Assembly: GCA_030065815.1 (NCBI GenBank)
Contig: JASJCU010000029.1
Coordinates: 1 to 47,604, forward strand
Reading direction: 5' to 3'
DNA length: 47,604 bases
From: Gammaproteobacteria bacterium
Lineage (GTDB): Bacteria; Pseudomonadota; Gammaproteobacteria; Chromatiales; Chromatiaceae
Shown here one piece after another: positions 16,800-27,900 of the stretch. Within the stretch, counting starts at the first letter, position 1. Each line of letters begins with the position of its first letter. A program made the translations under genes and the position numbers. The notes below the pieces were generated by a model that was given only the letters and a program-made list of their open reading frames with translations, searched no databases and had not been told where the DNA came from.

Positions 16800-16892
16800 C
16801 CTGGCCAACCGGCCTGGCCGTCCTGCCAAGTACGCATGCCCGGTGGGCGTGCCTGGCCGGGTGACCACCCCGGCTTTTTTGTGGACGGAACG
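16800..16892 (+). promoter_or_regulatory. Structured leader with intrinsic terminator before DUF2065-hisZ-purA
   Basis: Consecutive hairpins are visible: GGCC-AACC-GGCC near 16803, GCATGCCC / GGGCGTGC (16834-16852, with one G-U pair), and the textbook terminator GCCGGG-TGACCAC-CCCGGC followed by TTTTTT (16856-16880). The terminator ends only 12 bp before the DUF2065 start codon. This could end the hflKC transcript, or act as an attenuator that must be read through to express the next genes. GGTGG (16842-16846) could pair with CCACC (16865-16869) in a competing structure. Confidence 0.5.
16856..16880 (+). terminator. Rho-independent terminator
   Basis: A 6-bp perfect GC stem (GCCGGG / CCCGGC), 7-nt loop and six consecutive Ts. 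It is the clearest intrinsic terminator in the window. Confidence 0.8.
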
Positions 16893-17078
16893 ATGTGGCA
16901 GGACCTGTTTACGGCGCTGGCGTTGATGCTGGTTCTGGAGGGCATATTGCCTTTCGTCAGTCCGCGCGGATTTCGCGACATGCTGCGGATGGTTGGCGAG
17001 ATGGATGACAAGGCGCTGCGTTACAGCGGGCTGTCGACGATGCTCGCCGGCCTGGTGCTGCTGTACTTCGTGCGTTAG
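16893..17078 (+). CDS. DUF2065 family small membrane protein (YjeT-like)
   Basis: A 61-aa protein with two hydrophobic helices (about 4-22 and 43-60) around a conserved polar loop SPRGFRDMLRMVGEMDD. This is the DUF2065/YjeT family, which sits between hflC and purA in E. coli and many relatives. Its function is unknown. I start at ATG 16893, just after the terminator; an upstream in-frame start at 16725 would run through the hairpins and is unlikely. hisZ follows after 15 bp. Confidence 0.88.
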   Translation: MWQDLFTALALMLVLEGILPFVSPRGFRDMLRMVGEMDDKALRYSGLSTMLAGLVLLYFVR

Positions 17079-17093
17079 GGGGCCTGGGGGCCG

Positions 17094-19597
<2,504 letters not shown>

Positions 19598-19687
19598 GTC
19601 ACGCCACGGCCCGCGGGCAAGTCCCACGGACCGGCGCCAGCTTGTCGGGGTGCGATAGCAGTTGTCGTCGTGTCGCGATGAAGCCGG

Positions 19688-21262
19688 TCAGACCCTGAAG
19701 CTCTTGACCATGTTGCGCAGGTCCTCCGCCAGCGCGGCTACCTGTTCGCCGGTCGCTGCGTCGGCCTCCGCGCGTTCAACGGCCTCCTCGGTGAGACCGT
19801 TAATCACATGCAGGCCGCGATTGATTTCCTCGGCCACGGTAGTCTGTTCCTTCGCATTGGCCGCGATCTGCTGATTGGTGCCGGCTATGTGCTGCACCGC
19901 CGACGTGATCGACGCCAGCGAGGCCTGTGCCGATTCCGAGTGTTTGACGCTCTCTTGCGCGCGCGCACGTCCCTGTTCGATCGCGCTGACCGCCTCTCCG
20001 ACACCGCCGCGCAGGCGTTCGATCATGTCGTTGATCTCTTCGGTCGACTGCTGCGTACGGCTCGCCAGTGTGCGTACCTCGTCGGCGACCACGGCGAAGC
20101 CACGCCCCTGCTCGCCGGCTCGTGCTGCCTCGATTGCCGCATTTAGCGCCAGCAGGTTCGTCTGCTCGGCGATACCCCGGATCACGTCGATGACGGCACC
20201 GATGTTGTCGCTGTCGGTACCGACGCGCTGGATCACCGCGGCGGCGTTCTCGACGTCGGAAGCGAGCACGCCAATGACGTCGATGGCGCCGCGGATGATC
20301 TTGCCACCTTGCTCGGCCTCGTTGTCTGCCTGCTCGGCCTGGCTGGCCGCGGTGATGGCGCCTTTCGCGACACCTTCCACGGTGACGGCCATCTGGTTCA
20401 TCGCCGTGGCCGCCTGGCTGACGTGGCTGTCCTGGTTCTGGATGCGGGTACTTGCCGCCTCGGTCGCCGCGGCGATCTTGCCCGAGGCCGAGGTCAGCTC
20501 GTTGGTTGCCGAGTTGACCTCGGTCAGGGTTTGCCGGATGCGTTCGAGCAGGCGGTTGAACGCGTCGACCATCATACCGACCTCGTGCTGCGCACGGGTC
20601 TCGACCGGTTCGGTCAGGTCAAGCGTATCGGCAATTTCGGTGACCTGGCGGGCCGCACGCACGATCGGACGCGAAATCCAGCGACCGATCAGCAGGCCGC
20701 CGAGCATCGACAGGCCGATCATGGTGACAAACACGATGCCGCCTGAGACCAGCGTGCGCTGGCCGATCCCCTGCATGCGGTCGGCCGGGAATGCGGCGAT
20801 CACCGTTCCACCGTTGGTCACGCTCTCGAGTTCACGCCTGACGACGAACAGCCACGGGCCCTCGACCAGTCGTTCCGTTTCGACGCCGGCACTGAGCGTC
20901 CGCAGTTCTGCGGCGTCGCTACCGTCGGCGACGAACTCGTAGCTGAGCTGTTGTGGTGGAATCGCATCCGAGAACGCAGTCTTCGGTGATCCAGCCGATG
21001 TACCCTGGATTGCCAGGTAGGTCAGACCGGCGCCCTCGAACAACAGCTGCGTATCCTTCTTGCGCAGCTTCATGATGTTGCCGCCCTCGACCGACTGCGC
21101 AGCGACGCCGATGACGGCGTTCAGCGATGCCTCGCTCGTCTCCCTGAGCAGGCGGTGCTCGGCCTGGGTCTGCATGTTGTAGTACAGCAGCGTATAGGTT
21201 ACTGCAGCCAGAAGGCCGATCAGCGACATGCCGAGCAGCAGTATCGTGCTGAGTTTCTTCAT
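19688..21262 (-). CDS. Methyl-accepting chemotaxis protein
   Basis: A 524-aa transmembrane chemoreceptor. The first membrane helix is at about 7-29, followed by a periplasmic sensor region of about 145 residues with no recognisable ligand domain, and a second helix at about 178-199. A HAMP domain (about 200-250) and a long signalling coiled coil end in the hairpin tip [20 protein letters not shown] followed by [12 protein letters not shown], which contacts CheA/CheW. The C-terminus (MVKSFRV) has no CheR-binding pentapeptide. It is 48 bp downstream of a small haem protein gene on the same strand, suggesting they are expressed together. Confidence 0.92.
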   Translation of the reverse strand: MKKLSTILLLGMSLIGLLAAVTYTLLYYNMQTQAEHRLLRETSEASLNAVIGVAAQSVEGGNIMKLRKKDTQLLFEGAGLTYLAIQGTSAGSPKTAFSDAIPPQQLSYEFVADGSDAAELRTLSAGVETERLVEGPWLFVVRRELESVTNGGTVIAAFPADRMQGIGQRTLVSGGIVFVTMIGLSMLGGLLIGRWISRPIVRAARQVTEIADTLDLTEPVETRAQHEVGMMVDAFNRLLERIRQTLTEVNSATNELTSASGKIAAATEAASTRIQNQDSHVSQAATAMNQMAVTVEGVAKGAITAASQAEQADNEAEQGGKIIRGAIDVIGVLASDVENAAAVIQRVGTDSDNIGAVIDVIRGIAEQTNLLALNAAIEAARAGEQGRGFAVVADEVRTLASRTQQSTEEINDMIERLRGGVGEAVSAIEQGRARAQESVKHSESAQASLASITSAVQHIAGTNQQIAANAKEQTTVAEEINRGLHVINGLTEEAVERAEADAATGEQVAALAEDLRNMVKSFRV

Positions 21263-21310
21263 CGGACGATCACCGGGCAGACAATTGGACTCGGATCGGC
21301 GGGCGGCTTG

Positions 21311-21814
21311 CTATTTCGCGGCGGCGCACTGACCGGCGGCACAGAACGCCGCATAGCCGCTGTGGCAGACGCGGCAGGTATTGGCGCCCAGTGCGCCTTC
21401 GGGATTGGCGTCTGTCACGTCGGTACCGTCTTCCTTGAACACGCCGTAGGTCGCCTGGCCGCCCTGGTGACCGGTCACGAACAGTACCCCCATATCCTTG
21501 AGATGCAGGATCAGGTTGCTGCCGTCGCCGTAACCGCCGCGGCGGGCGTTGAAGTTGTCGAGCACGGCTGGCTTGACCAGTACCGCCACGGCACCCGGTC
21601 CTCCGGCGCGTACGCCGCAGTAGGTCTCGACGGTCTCCTGGTAGATCGGTGGGAGGCCGCTGACATCCGCGTCACAGCCTGGCAACGCACCGATCTCGGT
21701 CAGCGGCGTAGCGACAGACTTCCAGGACTGCCAGTCCGATGGAAAGGGTGTCTCGCTGTTGGCGATTGCCGATGACGTGATGAGTATCAGACCAGTAATC
21801 AATAGCTTGCGCAT
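21311..21814 (-). CDS. Secreted mono-haem cytochrome c, C-terminal haem site
   Basis: A 167-aa protein starting at ATG 21814 with a signal peptide (residues 1-18, SSAIA-NS). One haem site, CRVCH, lies close to the C-terminus (147-151). The preceding segment (NLILHLKDMGVLFVTGHQ, then ATYGVFKEDG) looks beta-rich. A C-terminal CxxCH on a beta-rich domain resembles the cytochrome P460 / c'-beta group, which binds NO or oxidises hydroxylamine, but I cannot identify the cross-linking lysine, so this is tentative. It is co-directional with the chemoreceptor and divergent from cytochrome c'. Confidence 0.6.
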   Translation of the reverse strand: MRKLLITGLILITSSAIANSETPFPSDWQSWKSVATPLTEIGALPGCDADVSGLPPIYQETVETYCGVRAGGPGAVAVLVKPAVLDNFNARRGGYGDGSNLILHLKDMGVLFVTGHQGGQATYGVFKEDGTDVTDANPEGALGANTCRVCHSGYAAFCAAGQCAAAK

Positions 21815-22125
21815 GGTTCCGGATCCTTGTTTGGACGGGTCTGGACAGCGCCGAGGCGCCTTGTTCAGGACAGCTATCGGCTCCTGGTGCTGCGCCTTGA
21901 AGCTGGATCGTCCGGCCGGCGTTCTCGTGCTGCTGCCGCGTTGGGCCGACCACGTTCGAAGGCACCGCGATCGGGATGGCCCAGGCGCCGGCGGTCGATG
22001 TCGAGCTCGCTTGTCGTCGCTCAATCACGACGGTATTAGAGAAGATTAATATTTGGATTGTGGCGCCGCGGCGGTCTCCCCGTCGGGGGTGGCGCAGTTC
22101 CGAGGGGCAATGCGGAGGGATCGAC
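21815..22125. promoter_or_regulatory. 311-bp divergent promoter region of two cytochrome genes
   Basis: No gene visible. The only AT-rich segment, 22034-22058 (GGTATTAGAGAAGATTAATA), is the likely core promoter of the plus-strand cytochrome c' gene. AAGATTAATATTT there resembles one half-site of an NsrR (NO sensor) operator, but the match is too short to rely on. No FNR-type box is seen. Confidence 0.35.
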
Positions 22126-22698
22126 ATGAATACGACACACAGCCGCAGGGTGATTGGCGCGCTGGTGGCCGGCATCGGTCTGCTGTTACTGAGCAGCGCG
22201 GCGGCCTGGTACCAGCCGTTCGGGTCGGGCGCAATGACCTACCAGCGCCAGAACCTGATGCGCGATCACGGTCACGCGATGCAGGACCTGGCGCGGATGT
22301 TCGAGGGGCGGCGTGCGTTCGATCGCGATGAGGCCGTACGCCTCGCGCGCGAGCTCGAGCAAGGCCTCGGTGACGGCATGCTGCGCAACTTCGCGCCGGG
22401 TGCCGTGGTCGCCGGTTCGCGGATGTCGCCGGCGACGTGGCGGCAGCCGGGCGTCGTCCGCGGCTATGCCGCGGCGGCCCAGCAGTCGGCCGCACAGCTG
22501 GCCGACGCGCTGGAGAGCGCGCCGAGCAGTAGCGAGGTCGAGCAGGAAGGCGTGTGGATGACGTCGCGGCGCATGGGCCGTGGCCGCTGGGGGCACCTGC
22601 GCGACGATCTGGTGTCCATGGACGCGATCCGCGAGTACTCGCGCCTCAACGCGACCTGCCACTCGTGCCACGCGTTCTATCGCGGACCACGCTGGTAG
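22126..22698 (+). CDS. Cytochrome c' family protein
   Basis: A 190-aa protein with a signal anchor (residues 8-27) and a GGAGGGA ribosome site. The body is almost all helix, with the only haem site, CHSCH (178-182), nine residues from the C-terminus (CHSCHAFYRGPRW). This is the class II four-helix-bundle cytochrome c' arrangement. Cytochromes c' bind NO and protect against nitrosative stress. It is somewhat longer than usual (about 150 residues), with an extra charged stretch around 130-155. Together with the HAO-like cytochrome and DNR-like regulator it adds to an N-oxide theme. Confidence 0.78.
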   Translation: MNTTHSRRVIGALVAGIGLLLLSSAAAWYQPFGSGAMTYQRQNLMRDHGHAMQDLARMFEGRRAFDRDEAVRLARELEQGLGDGMLRNFAPGAVVAGSRMSPATWRQPGVVRGYAAAAQQSAAQLADALESAPSSSEVEQEGVWMTSRRMGRGRWGHLRDDLVSMDAIREYSRLNATCHSCHAFYRGPRW

Positions 22699-23029
22699 CG
22701 GTATCCGGCATGACGACGTGATCCGTCGGTCCGTGCGAGCCGTCGCGGCATGGCCCGGCGGGCCACGGGCCGACCGGGATGTGGCGCCAGTGTCCGCGAT
22801 GCCGACGCTGTACGCAGCCACTGACCCGGTGGCTCGGCGCGAGCGTGGTCGCCGTCGCTAACGCGTGAGAGAAGGCCCCCCGCTTCGGCGAGCGGTTAGC
22901 TGCAGCGGCGCGAACACGACGACGCCGGGCACCAACCGTACTCGGCAGCATTGCCACGGGTCCGAGCGAAACCGCGCCTGATTCGGCGTGTTGCGAGCCA
23001 GTGCCCGCGCGACTGCTGCGGTATCCAGT
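22699..23029. other. Intergenic region between convergent genes
   Basis: 331 bp between the cytochrome c' gene and the end of the four-gene minus-strand operon. A small hairpin, CCGCT-TCGGCG-AGCGG (22880-22895), could be a weak terminator for the minus-strand operon. A minus-strand frame stays open from inside the preceding gene to a stop at 22858 (contains RFRSDPWQCCRVRLVPGVVV), but it has no good start codon of its own; it is treated as doubtful. Confidence 0.4.
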
Positions 23030-24976
23030 TCAACGCCGGCCGGGCTTGACGCCGATGTCGAAACGCAGCCCGCTCGACGCCTCGCCGCGGCCGACACGTT
23101 TGCGGCGGCCACACCACAGCCAGGCCCGGCCATCGGCGGTACGTGCATAGTTGAATCGCCGCTCGACATGGATGCCGGCGCGCGGCACCTCTTCTTCCTC
23201 GATCAGCAGCGAGTCCTTGCCGATCGGTTGGCCCGGGTCGGCGCGCAGCAGCAGGCCGCGTGGATGGAACACGAACACCTGCACGTCCGGGTTGGCCGGA
23301 TTATTGGACGCGACCGGCACCGCGGTGACGAACTCGGGAGAGTTGCGCAGCCGGTCGATGAAGTCGGCGTAACCGTCGATCGCGGCCAGCGCCGCGGCAT
23401 CGATGCGGTAGAAGCGCTTCATACCGGCGCGCTGCAGGCGGATGTCGAGCGACAGGCTGCCGGGGTCGCGCACCGGGATCAACGGCAGCCAATGGCTCGG
23501 TACCGGTGTCATCAGCCGGTAGACCAGGCTGGCGTCGGTGCTCGGTACGGTCGGCTGCTGGCCGAGGCTGTAGCGCTGGTCTTCGAGTGCGCGGTCGAGC
23601 GGCTCGCCGCTGGTGCCCTGGACGCGCTTCTCGATCGCCCACGCGAGGTTGGCCATCTCGTCGCGCACCAGCGCGACCTCTTCGAGCGGGTCGCCTTCCA
23701 GCGTGTCGGACAGCGGTGGCGGGATGAACAACGTCGCGCCGTCGACACTGCCGTTGCCGGCATTGACCAGGCCGTGCAGTCGCCAGTCGCTGCCGGCTGC
23801 GTTGCTGACCGGTTGGACCGTCGTCACGCGGCCGAAGGTATCGCGCACCTGCATCTTCTGTACCCGGTATAGCCCGCCGGCACGCACGCGTGCGGGCACC
23901 AGGAACCAGTCGTTGCCGTGCACCAGCGCATACTCGGCGACCATCATGCGTACCAGGTCGAGCGGTCCGGCCTGCAGGCGCGCAAAGTTGACCTGGCCGT
24001 CCTCGAATTCCCAGAAGCGCGTCGCCGGCATGCCGGCATACTGCACCCGGGTCGGGATCGACTCGCGGTCGGCCGGGTCGTCGAGCGGCTTGGCGTCGAG
24101 ATCGCGCAGGATATTGCGATGCCCGCTGCGGATGTCGAAGTCGTGCCAGTCGATACGGCCGTCGACGTATTCCTGCGCATCCAGGCGCATGCGACGCCTC
24201 TGTTCACCGGCCGCGAGTTCGAACGCGTACTCGAGGCGATTCGGCTGCCAGGCCGGGTTGTCGGTGGGCTCGACGATGAAGTCGTCCATCCATTCCAGCC
24301 ATTGCTCGAGCACCCTGGCCGCGTCAATCGCGAGGCCCGCGTCAAGCAGGGCCTGCGGCAGCGCGGAAAGCGTGCCGTCCGGTTCGCGGTTGGCGCGCAG
24401 GTCCGCCGCCAGGGCGACGGCATCGATACCATGGCCGTCGAGCAGCAGGTGCCAGAGCATGCCGGCGACGTCGCTAAGCGGGTCGGGCGGGGCGTCGAGC
24501 GTGCCCGGATAGGCCTTCTGCGCGGCCTTCGCGATATCGTTGCGGCCGGCGTTGGCGCAGTAGCGCGCGAGCACCTGGCCGGCCTCGATGTTGGCCTTGG
24601 GATGCGCACCGGCAGCAAGCAGCGGCTCGGCCTCGACGCGTGCCTCGAGCGGCAGATCGCCGGCGGCGAACGCGTCGAAGTCGGCGTTCTTCGGCTCGAG
24701 TCCCGGCGCATAACCGAGCACCGGCATGCCGTCCAGGCGGTAGTCGACGCCGACCGGTGAGCCGGCGTCTTCGCCGTCGAACTCGCGGAACTGCCACTGG
24801 CGCGCCAGCATCCACAGCGGATCGGCGACACGCGCGGCCAGCGCCTCGTCGTAACTGTCGCCGCGCGGATCGACCTCGAGACGGAAGTCGAGCGGTATCT
24901 CGGGTACGACCGGGCGGAACTTGCTTGCCTTGTCGAATACCTTTGCCAGTGTCTTGTCGAGCTTGATGCTTGCCAT
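23030..24976 (-). CDS. Conserved uncharacterised protein (cassette gene 4, 648 aa)
   Basis: Last gene of the four-gene cassette, starting 19 bp after the third. There is no signal peptide and no membrane helix, so it is probably cytoplasmic. Near the N-terminus is the striking block ARVADPLWMLARQWQFREFD, followed by GEDAGSPV (about 48-75), which I recall as a signature of a widespread uncharacterised protein family. The middle has a WEFEDGQVNFARLQAGPLDL block and a FGRVTTVQPVSNAAGSDWRL stretch. The C-terminus has a PRGLLLRADPGQPIGKDSLL segment and a WLWCGRRKRVGRGE tail. No catalytic motif is evident. Function is unknown; its constant company with the other three suggests one complex or structure. 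Confidence 0.85.
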   Translation of the reverse strand: MASIKLDKTLAKVFDKASKFRPVVPEIPLDFRLEVDPRGDSYDEALAARVADPLWMLARQWQFREFDGEDAGSPVGVDYRLDGMPVLGYAPGLEPKNADFDAFAAGDLPLEARVEAEPLLAAGAHPKANIEAGQVLARYCANAGRNDIAKAAQKAYPGTLDAPPDPLSDVAGMLWHLLLDGHGIDAVALAADLRANREPDGTLSALPQALLDAGLAIDAARVLEQWLEWMDDFIVEPTDNPAWQPNRLEYAFELAAGEQRRRMRLDAQEYVDGRIDWHDFDIRSGHRNILRDLDAKPLDDPADRESIPTRVQYAGMPATRFWEFEDGQVNFARLQAGPLDLVRMMVAEYALVHGNDWFLVPARVRAGGLYRVQKMQVRDTFGRVTTVQPVSNAAGSDWRLHGLVNAGNGSVDGATLFIPPPLSDTLEGDPLEEVALVRDEMANLAWAIEKRVQGTSGEPLDRALEDQRYSLGQQPTVPSTDASLVYRLMTPVPSHWLPLIPVRDPGSLSLDIRLQRAGMKRFYRIDAAALAAIDGYADFIDRLRNSPEFVTAVPVASNNPANPDVQVFVFHPRGLLLRADPGQPIGKDSLLIEEEEVPRAGIHVERRFNYARTADGRAWLWCGRRKRVGRGEASSGLRFDIGVKPGRR

Positions 24977-24995
24977 CGTCGTTGTCCGTTGCGGC

Positions 24996-27900
24996 TCAGA
25001 CCTTGCCGGTCGCCATGACTGTCGTGACGCTCACGTCGCTGGCCACGGCGAACGCGTCTTTCGCCATCAGGCCGATGTTCAGGCCGGGCACCGTCGGAGC
25101 CTTGGAGTCCGGGATCACGTTCATCGGCAGCGCCAGGTTGACCGAACCGGTCAGCTGCGCCGGACACACCGCGCGCAGCCTGGCGAGCTCGATCGCCTCG
25201 TTGATCGTCGCCAGTACATCATCGAATGCCCAGTTAGGCATCGATCTCTGCGGTGGTACCGCGAGCAGGATCGACTGCGGCGCGCGTGCGCCCGGCGCGT
25301 CGTAGTGGAACGTGATCGCCGCGGTGCTGGTATGCAGCGGCACGGTCTCGGCCCAGTCGTCGCAGACCAGGCCGACCAGCGCGGTGTTCGCCGTGACGCT
25401 GTTCGGTAGACCGCCCGGTGCGTGCACGGCGACCGCGAGCTCCGCGCGCTGGCGGCCGCCGCTCAGCAGGTCGCTGTCGGTGATGTTGTCGCCGGGTGCG
25501 TCCGGCCAGGCCTGCGGCAGCGCGGCCCAGACCGGGTCGGGCGTCGCCGGCGACTGCAGGATACCGAAGGTCTTGTCGGCGAAGCGCCCGACCAGCATCT
25601 CACGGCCGAGCAGCAGGGACTGCAGGCCTTCGACGCCGTCGCGTACCTTGGCGATCTTCGGCAGCCAGCCCGGCACCGCGACCGGGTCGTTGCCGGTCAG
25701 CGCCGCTTGCGCACCCAGGCTCGCGTTGATCGTGCCGGCAGCATCACCCGGCGAGAATCGCGGCAGCACGGCGAAGTCCCTGCCGAACACCGCTTTCAGC
25801 GTGTCGATCGCGGCCTGCACGATGGTCGCAGGGATCGCACCGGCGGCACTCGCGGCGTCGCGCTGCTCACCGATCGCGGTCAGGCGGCGACCGATGTCGC
25901 TTGCCGCCAACTGGCCGCGTTCGCGCACCGACTGCGCATACGCGGCCTGATCGGGAAAGGCGCGGTGCGATTCGCGCTCGACACCGAGCACGTTGTACGG
26001 GCGTAACGCCGCCAGCGCCGATTCGACGCTGCTGGTGTTGACCGGCGTATTCTCGTCGGCCGGCAGTTTCGCCAGCAGCGCATTCGCCAGGTTGCCGAAC
26101 GTCGTCGCCGCGGCGACGGCGCGCTGGTCGAGCTCGGCGTGGTCGACCCCCGGGTAGTCGCCCTCGGGGTTGTCGCTGCCGAAGTTGTTGTCGAGCACCG
26201 CGAGGTCGGCGCGCACCGCCGGGCGCGATTGGCTGACCACACGGCGTGCCAGGCCGAGCAGGGCCTCGAGGTGCACGAGGCCGCGCTGGTTCTTCGCCGT
26301 CGGTACCTCCTCGATGTGCACGAAGGCCTGCGGGCCGTGCGCACCGGTCGCTTTCTCCGTCATCAGTTCGGCGATGACCAGGCGCAGGCGGCTGAGCTCG
26401 TGCGGCGCGTCGTCGGGTGCAGCGCTGTCGCCGGCCGCACCGGTACGCGCATCGCGGCGCGCGCCACCGGGCGCATCGAGGGCGTACAGCAGCGCCAGTG
26501 GCGACAGGCCGAGCTGCGCCGGGTTGAACTCGATGGGGTCGTTCTGCACGCTGTCGCCGACGAATACGCGGCCACGCAGCACGAAGCGCTTCGGGTCGCC
26601 GATCAGTTGCGCGACCCAGGCATTCAGCGCCGGCTCGGCCCTGCCGTGCGCGTCCTTCGGCCAGACGGCCGGCAGTGTGGCCTTGCCGTCGAGCAACAGC
26701 GCGACGCGCTGCGTGTAGGTGACGCCGTCGCGCGGCGAGTTGCCGACCTGCGATTCGACCGGCGTGGTCTGCTTGTCGAGCACCGACAGTGCCGCCGCGG
26801 CGCGGTCTACGTTGCCCTGCGCGATCTGGTACGTCGCCTCGGCGACGCTGAGATCGGCGACCGCGTCCCACAGCGCGTTGATATCGGCGATCAGCGCCTT
26901 GACGGTCTGCTTGTCGGCGGTCGACAGGCCGACGCCGTTGACCGCGGCGTTGCCGGCCTCCATGAGCTTGACACCGTCGACGACGTCGCGCGCGGCGATC
27001 GCCTCGTCGGGCTGGTCGTCGGCCACGCCCTGGGTGTTGAGCCGGACCGGGCGCAGCGGGTACTTGTTGCGGAACGGCAGGATGTAGGCACCGAGCAGCT
27101 TGTCGCGCAGTCCGCGCTCGAAACGGTAGCCGAGCAGCGCGGCCAGCTGCTGTCCCTTTGCCAGGCCCTCGAATACGGCCTTGGCGGCACGCACCCGCCG
27201 CGACGACAGGTCGAGATCGTAGGCCTTGCGCGCGGCCGGCTCGTTCGACAGGTAGCCGCTGCGCAGGATCGCCGCGGCCGCGGCGTGGCGCATCGACGGC
27301 ATCAGCATGTGGCCGAGGCTCTCGCGGTTGCCGGCCGAGTCGGGTTTGAGGTCCTCGACGAAGCCCCAGGCGCCGATGTGCACGCCGTTGATCACGGTCG
27401 GTTCGCCGTCCTCGTCGGTGCCGCTGCGCAGGTCGGCGAGGCGGCGCGTCGCCTGCGACGTGATCCACGCGTCGAGGCGCCAGTCGAACATGTCCAGCGT
27501 CGTGCGCAGCGCCCAATCGAGCTCGCCGACGGTGCGCTGCTTGAGCGCGTCGAGGCTGGCGCGCACGCTGGCGAGGTCGCGCGTGTGGCGTGGCGAGCGC
27601 GCCCGCCACTGCAGGATCGCATCGGCGTACGGCTGTTCGTGCCACGCCGCTATCGCGACGTCGTGGCCCTGGTAGACCGCGGCCGCCTGTTTGACGGCGT
27701 GGCTGGTGACGCTGTCGTCGCCGGTGACCTTGTCCAGGCCGATTGCGGCCAACTCGCCGGCATGGCTGATCGTGAAGCTCTGCTCGTCGTCGACCGTCGC
27801 CTCGATGCCGATCGCCATCGGTGTCTTGAGCTTGCTGATCTGCCTGCCCGGCAGCTTGGCCTTCAGGGTCTGGTGCAGGAACAGCTCGGCGGCCTTGTCG

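Noticed and set aside
16725-16892. Upstream extension of the DUF2065 gene to an ATG at 16725
   Set aside because: It would translate through three hairpins and the intrinsic terminator, and the added residues do not match the DUF2065 family, which begins near ATG 16893.
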